A stretch of DNA of 64,000 bases from Haloarcula sp. CBA1127 (lineage in GTDB: Archaea > Halobacteriota > Halobacteria > Halobacteriales > Haloarculaceae). Shown one piece after another: positions 60,177-64,000 of this stretch. The stretch lies in contig NZ_BCNB01000006.1 in the NCBI RefSeq assembly GCF_001485575.1, forward strand, positions 1,364,001 through 1,428,000, read 5' to 3'. Position 1 is the first letter of the stretch. Each line of letters starts with the position of its first letter. A program made the position numbers and the translations under genes. The notes under the pieces are model-generated. The model ran no database searches and was not told the origin of the DNA. It was given only the letters and a program-made list of their open reading frames with translations.

Positions 60177-60665
60177 ATGACCACCCGTTTCCGCCGACTG
60201 GTGGCGACGACGACGGTGCTGACGTTCGCACTCATCCTGCTCGGCGTGTACACCGGCGCTATCGGTGCCGGGCTGACCTGTGAGGCACGCTGGCCGTTCT
60301 GTGACGGCTGGATGGGGCTGTTCCCCGCAAACTGGGCGAGTTTCGTCGAGTGGTTCCACCGTTTAGTCGCGATGATCACCGGCTTCGGCATTCTCGGTTC
60401 GACAATCGCCGCGTGGCGCGGTGAGTACAGCCGGCGGATCAAGCTCGCAACTGCCGTCGCAACGGTCGTGCTCCCGGTTCAGGTCCTCCTCGGCGCAAAC
60501 ACCATCTTCAACTTCGGTGCCACGGCGCAGGTGCTCCACCACGGGGCCGCACAGCTCATCTTCGGCGCGATGGTCGCGGCGACGGCGTGGGCCTACACCG
60601 ATACGGCGGAGCCGCCGTCGGTGCAATCGGCCGATACCCAGCACACAGCACGCGCTGACGATTGA
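60177..60665 (+). CDS. ctaA: CtaA/Cox15-type heme A synthase, four-helix form
   Basis: 162 residues with four helices (TTTVLTFALILLGVYTGAIG, FHRLVAMITGFGILGSTIAA, IKLATAVATVVLPVQVLLGA, LHHGAAQLIFGAMVAATAWA). Heme ligands: His in VEWFHRLV and the LHHGAAQ histidines, plus Cys in LTCEARWPFCDGW (a disulfide pair C-x7-C). It is about half the length of bacterial CtaA, like the four-helix archaeal form. Makes heme A for terminal oxidases. No second subunit gene is near. Confidence 0.85.
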   Translation: MTTRFRRLVATTTVLTFALILLGVYTGAIGAGLTCEARWPFCDGWMGLFPANWASFVEWFHRLVAMITGFGILGSTIAAWRGEYSRRIKLATAVATVVLPVQVLLGANTIFNFGATAQVLHHGAAQLIFGAMVAATAWAYTDTAEPPSVQSADTQHTARADD

Positions 60666-60729
60666 ATACGAGTACCACCCCCGTGGTTAACACGTAAGAT
60701 ATATTCCGGTCTGTCGTGTGGTGAGGACT

Positions 60730-61530
60730 ATGTCAGACGACGGCCTTTCACGACGCCAGTATCTCTCCACGGTCGGTGGAACCGCAGTAACCGTCTCACT
60801 TGCCGGCTGTTTCGGCGGCGGTGGCGGTAACGGCGGCGACGGCAGTACCGAAATCACTGCCGGAACTGCACCGGGGTTCCCGCCGTTCGAGATGAAGCAG
60901 GACGGCGAACTCGTCGGGTTCGACATCGACCTGCTCGAAGCGGTCGTCGACGAGACCGACTACACCCTGGCCGGCTGGGAAGAGTTCGAGTTCAAGTCAC
61001 TGATTCCGGCGCTGACGAACGAGAACATCGACGTAGTCGCCGCGGGGATGACGATCAACGACGAGCGCGACGAGACCATCGACTTCACCGATCCGTACTA
61101 CAGTTCGAATCAAGCGATTGTCGTCCGTGAGGACGGCGACTTCTCGCCGGCGTCCCTGTCGGACCTCTCCGGACGCCCCATCGGCGCACAGAAGGGAACA
61201 ACTGGCGAGACGACGGTACAGGACGAACTCATCTCGCCGGGGAACCTCGATGAGTCGAACTACAACTCCTATGGCAACTACGTGCTGGCTGTCGAGGACC
61301 TCCAGAACGGCAACATCGACGCCGTCGTCATCGACGAGCCGGTCGCACAGACGTTCGCCGCACAGCGCCCGGTCACCATCGCCTTCACCTACGAGACGGG
61401 CGAGAACTTCGGCTTTGGCGTCCGCGATGGCGACGACGAGTTCACGCAGGCGCTCAATGACGGCCTGTCCACCGTCAGGGATGGCAGCACCTACCAGGAC
61501 CTGACGAACAAGTGGTTCGGCCAGCAGTAA
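60730..61530 (+). CDS. polar amino-acid ABC transporter binding lipoprotein (Tat)
   Basis: 266 residues from the ATG at 60730. The N-terminus has a twin-arginine motif (LSRRQYL, R8-R9) and a lipobox LAGC with Cys27, so it is exported by Tat and anchored by lipid, usual in haloarchaea. After a Gly/Asn linker the family 3 solute-binding domain follows (GTAPGFPPFEMKQDGELVGF, DEPVAQTFAAQRPVTIAFTY, NKWFGQQ). TATA candidate TAAGATATATT at about 60692. First gene of an operon with two permeases and one ATPase. Substrate class: polar amino acid. Confidence 0.93.
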   Translation: MSDDGLSRRQYLSTVGGTAVTVSLAGCFGGGGGNGGDGSTEITAGTAPGFPPFEMKQDGELVGFDIDLLEAVVDETDYTLAGWEEFEFKSLIPALTNENIDVVAAGMTINDERDETIDFTDPYYSSNQAIVVREDGDFSPASLSDLSGRPIGAQKGTTGETTVQDELISPGNLDESNYNSYGNYVLAVEDLQNGNIDAVVIDEPVAQTFAAQRPVTIAFTYETGENFGFGVRDGDDEFTQALNDGLSTVRDGSTYQDLTNKWFGQQ

Positions 61531-61533
61531 CCG

Positions 61534-62214
61534 ATGCCACCCCTCCCGTTGCAGAGTGACTGGGCGTTCGTCATCGGGAACCTCGACCTGCTACTCGTCG
61601 GCACGGGTGTCACGGTCGCCCTGACAGCGACGAGCATCCTGCTTGGCTTTCTGCTCGGGTTTCCGGCGGGTGCCGTTGAGGTCTACGGGCGCGGCCCGCT
61701 CAAACGCGCCGTCGAGACGGCCGGCGTCGTCCTTCGCGGGACGCCGCTGCTCGTCATCATCATCCTGCTGTTCTTCGGCCTCTCGGTGTCAAGCAGCGCC
61801 TTCGTGACCGCGACCATCGCACTCGGGCTCCGGAGCGCCGCCTACCAGTCACAGATATTCCGCGGCGCGCTCCAGAGCGTCGACGAGGGACAGCTGGAAG
61901 CCGCTCGTGCTGTCGGTATGGGCCGGCTACAGGCGATCCGCAGCGTCGTTGTCCCACAGGCGCTCCGCCGGAGCGTGCCTGGCTTCCAAAACGAGTTCAC
62001 GATCGTCCTGAAAGACACGAGTATCGCCATCGTCATCGGCCTCGGCGAGCTGCTGACCGTCGGCCAGAACCTCTACCAGGGCGGTCAGAGCACCGCTGCG
62101 CTTGAGATTTTCCTAACTGTGAGCCTCATCTACTTCGTCCTCACGTTCGTGACGAACCGTTCGCTCGACTACGTCGACGACCATTTCAGCATTCCCGGCG
62201 GTGAGCGGGCATGA
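61534..62214 (+). CDS. amino-acid ABC transporter permease 1
   Basis: 226 residues, five helices. Conserved polar amino-acid permease features: VAVTATSILLGFLLGFPAGA-like, RGTPLLVIIILLFFGLSV, and the EAA loop LEAARAVGMGRLQAIRSVVV, PQALRRSVPGFQNEFTIVLK. It lies 3 bases after the binding protein and overlaps the ATPase gene by four bases. Probably pairs with the second permease (62967-63947) to form a heterodimer. Confidence 0.93.
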   Translation: MPPLPLQSDWAFVIGNLDLLLVGTGVTVALTATSILLGFLLGFPAGAVEVYGRGPLKRAVETAGVVLRGTPLLVIIILLFFGLSVSSSAFVTATIALGLRSAAYQSQIFRGALQSVDEGQLEAARAVGMGRLQAIRSVVVPQALRRSVPGFQNEFTIVLKDTSIAIVIGLGELLTVGQNLYQGGQSTAALEIFLTVSLIYFVLTFVTNRSLDYVDDHFSIPGGERA

Positions 62215-62963
62215 GCGACCCGCTGTTGGAACTTGACGACGTGTACAAGTCCTACGGCGAGGAACAGGTGCTCTCCGGCGTCAGTTTCGAGATGGACGCC
62301 GGGGATGTCGACGTAGTCATCGGTCCCAGCGGAAGCGGCAAGTCAACGATGCTGCGCTGTGTGAACCGCCTCACCGAGATCAACGGCGGCGATATCTACC
62401 TTGACGGCGACTGTGTTACCGACGCCGACACCGACGTGAACGAACTCCGAAAGCAGGTCGGGATGGTGTTTCAGGATTTCAACCTCTTTGCCCATCTCAC
62501 GGCACTCGGAAACATCACGCTCGGCCTGCGGAAAGTCCGTGGCATGGACAAAGCGGCGGCGCAGGAGAAGGGGTACGAACACCTCGAACAGGTCGGGCTC
62601 CTGGACCAGGCTGACTCGTATCCCGCCGAACTCTCAGGCGGCCAGAAGCAGCGCGTCGGCATCGCCCGCGCGCTCGCCATGGACCCGAAGCTCCTCCTGT
62701 TCGACGAGCCGACCAGCGCGCTTGACCCCGAACTCGTCGGCGAGGTCGTTGAGGTGATGCGCGACCTCGCAGCGGAGGGCATCACGATGCTTGTCGTCAG
62801 CCACGAGATGGGGTTCGCGCGGTCTGCAGCGTCGGACATCATCTTCCTTGACGATGGGCAAATTGTCGAACACGGCCCGCCGGAACAGCTGTTCGAGAAC
62901 CCCCAGGCGGCCCGGACCGGGGAATTCCTCAGCCGCCTCGAAACGGCCCACGAGGAGGAGTGA
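62211..62963 (+). CDS. amino-acid ABC transporter ATP-binding protein
   Basis: 250 residues. Walker A GPSGSGKSTMLR, Q-loop MVFQDFNLF, signature LSGGQKQRVGIARALA, Walker B KLLLFDEPTSALDPE and switch VVSHEMGF are complete. GlnQ/HisP-type ATPase, overlapping the first permease by four bases and preceding the second permease by 3 bases. Cytosolic face. Confidence 0.97.
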   Translation: MSDPLLELDDVYKSYGEEQVLSGVSFEMDAGDVDVVIGPSGSGKSTMLRCVNRLTEINGGDIYLDGDCVTDADTDVNELRKQVGMVFQDFNLFAHLTALGNITLGLRKVRGMDKAAAQEKGYEHLEQVGLLDQADSYPAELSGGQKQRVGIARALAMDPKLLLFDEPTSALDPELVGEVVEVMRDLAAEGITMLVVSHEMGFARSAASDIIFLDDGQIVEHGPPEQLFENPQAARTGEFLSRLETAHEEE

Positions 62964-62966
62964 CCG

Positions 62967-63947
62967 ATGGGGACGCCGGAGTCCACGACCGCCGGGCGAA
63001 CGCTCCGTGCCCGTGCTGCCGGGCTGACCGACCAGCCGCTGACGCTGCTGACTGTCGGGGCTTTCTGGACGTGGCTCGTCGTGCGCTGGACGAACGACTT
63101 CCTGCTAGACGGCGCGCTCATCGAGCGCAACACGTCGTTCTTCCCGACTGCACCGTTCGAGTCGGCCGCGTCGACGCTCGGCGGTCTCGCGGCGAGTCTC
63201 GGTCCGGTCGGGGTCCCCGTCGGCTGGGTCGCCGGCTTCTTCGAGTTCTTGGCGGCGTCGATTCCGTATCTGCCGCCACTGGCGACCGGCGTGTGGGCGA
63301 CGATACTGCTAACGCTGCTGGGTATCGCGCTCGGGTTCTTTATCGCCGTCCCACTCAGTGTTGCTCGGGTGTACGGTGGGACGCTCACCCGTTCGCTTGC
63401 ACTGGGATACACCGAACTGTTCCGCGGGACGCCGCTGCTCGCCCAGTTATTCGTCCTCTACTTCGCGACGCCGCTGACGACGATTATCCGCGAACTGCCC
63501 GCGGTCGGGACCGAATTCATCCCCGCGCAGGCGTTCTGGGTGGCCGTTATCGCGTTCATGCTCAACAGCGCCGCCTACCAGTCGGAGTACATCCGCTCGG
63601 CGCTGAACTCCGTTCCGGAGGGGCAACTCACCGCCGCACGTGCCATCGGGCTCTCGAAGGTCGATGGAATACGCCACGTCGTCCTGCCCCAGGGCCTTCG
63701 CTACGCCATTCCGGGCTGGTCGAACGAACTGGTGTACCTCATCAAGTACTCGTCGCTCGCGAGTTTCATCACCGTCCGTGAACTGTTCGAGCGGACCGAC
63801 GCCATCGCTAGCGAGACCTACCGGTACACGGAGCTGTTCGTCCTCGCCGGGCTGCTGTATCTGGCGCTGGTCCTCTCGGCGTCGCTTCTGATGGAATACG
63901 TCGAAGACCGGGTCGCAATTCCGGGCCTCGGCACGACCAGTCGATGA
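62967..63947 (+). CDS. amino-acid ABC transporter permease 2 (extended N-terminus)
   Basis: 326 residues, longer than permease 1 by about 100 because of an N-terminal region with extra helices (LTLLTVGAFWTWLVVRWTND, FFEFLAASIPYLPPLATGVW). The EAA loop is LTAARAIGLSKVDGIRHVVL, then PQGLRYAIPGWSNELVYLIK. Second permease of the operon. Last gene before a minus-strand gene that ends right after its stop. Confidence 0.92.
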   Translation: MGTPESTTAGRTLRARAAGLTDQPLTLLTVGAFWTWLVVRWTNDFLLDGALIERNTSFFPTAPFESAASTLGGLAASLGPVGVPVGWVAGFFEFLAASIPYLPPLATGVWATILLTLLGIALGFFIAVPLSVARVYGGTLTRSLALGYTELFRGTPLLAQLFVLYFATPLTTIIRELPAVGTEFIPAQAFWVAVIAFMLNSAAYQSEYIRSALNSVPEGQLTAARAIGLSKVDGIRHVVLPQGLRYAIPGWSNELVYLIKYSSLASFITVRELFERTDAIASETYRYTELFVLAGLLYLALVLSASLLMEYVEDRVAIPGLGTTSR

Positions 63948-64000
63948 CTACATAAAGTCAGAAAGGCCGGACTGCTGGTCGTCGTCTTCGGCGGCTTCAC
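63948..64000 (-). CDS. 3' end of a gene running out of the window
   Basis: Reading the minus strand from the right edge gives an acidic tail EAAEDDDQQSGLSDFM and a TAG stop that is placed directly against the permease stop (no gap). This acidic-then-SDFM ending is characteristic of haloarchaeal cytosolic proteins. Only 16 residues are visible, so no function can be given. Confidence 0.55.
   Translation of the reverse strand, partial: EAAEDDDQQSGLSDFM

Noticed and set aside
1-64000. CRISPR array, insertion sequence or tRNA gene
   Set aside because: No regularly spaced repeats, no transposase-like protein, and no cloverleaf-like sequence with the GGTTCGAATCC arm was seen on either strand.

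Overview
The window is chromosomal DNA of a halophilic archaeon (class Halobacteria), most likely Haloarcula or a close relative. The genus is an inference. The support is GC-rich coding sequence, very acidic proteins, TATA boxes about 25-30 bases upstream of starts (leaderless messages), archaeal core genes (thermosome, 20S proteasome alpha and beta, archaeal-type MetRS, TruD, Pth2), bat-type HTH regulation and a halobacterial transducer. About 61 protein genes longer than 75 residues are supported, plus a few very small ones. No rRNA, tRNA, insertion sequence, prophage or CRISPR array is seen.

Layout. 0.2-7.3 kb: GH2-fold protein with altered active site, DUF371, thermosome subunit without a GGM tail, amidohydrolase-fold protein, glycosyltransferase and methyltransferase. 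7.5-12.3 kb: HTH + metallo-beta-lactamase pair, YkgJ cysteine-cluster protein, TRAM protein, small winged-helix protein and a REC-PAS-PAS-histidine kinase. 12.4-20.6 kb (minus strand): wHTH regulator, NfeD-stomatin pair, MetRS, VTT membrane protein, MfnA decarboxylase and a RecA/KaiC-fold protein with a broken Walker A. 20.6-27.4 kb: PEP synthase, PhzF protein, 4-phosphopantoate-beta-alanine ligase overlapping a tandem-AAA ATPase with an unrecognised N-terminal domain. 27.4-35.2 kb: complete histidine-degradation operon hutUGIH, divergent bat-type regulator and a YjiH-type transporter. 35.3-48.5 kb: Cys-type Thi4, two ThiR-like (HTH + ThiN) regulators, dcd, Pth2, proteasome, and a thiamine-salvage operon (TenA_C, TenA_E, sodium:solute symporter, 42-residue membrane protein). 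48.6-64 kb: AtoE and MFS transporters, TruD, phosphoribosyltransferase with C-terminal wHTH, RNase HI, malic enzyme-phosphotransacetylase fusion, soluble chemotaxis transducer, small CtaA, and a polar amino-acid ABC transporter.

How the genes work together. Hut enzymes take histidine to glutamate, and the malic enzyme and PEP synthase are placed to feed carbon into gluconeogenesis. MfnA (beta-alanine) and the pantothenate-branch ligase belong to archaeal CoA synthesis. Thi4, TenA pair, symporter and ThiR proteins form a dispersed thiamine regulon.

The most unusual observations are: (1) two genes, mfnA and dcd, whose 3' ends including the stop codon are repeated a short distance downstream with almost only synonymous differences; (2) in the dcd case this creates a 21-codon ORF linked by overlapping stop/start codons to dcd and to the following thiR-like gene; (3) a TenA_C-TenA_E-symporter-microprotein operon with a TACAAC/GTTGTA palindrome at its promoter; (4) the AAA ATPase translationally coupled to a CoA gene.
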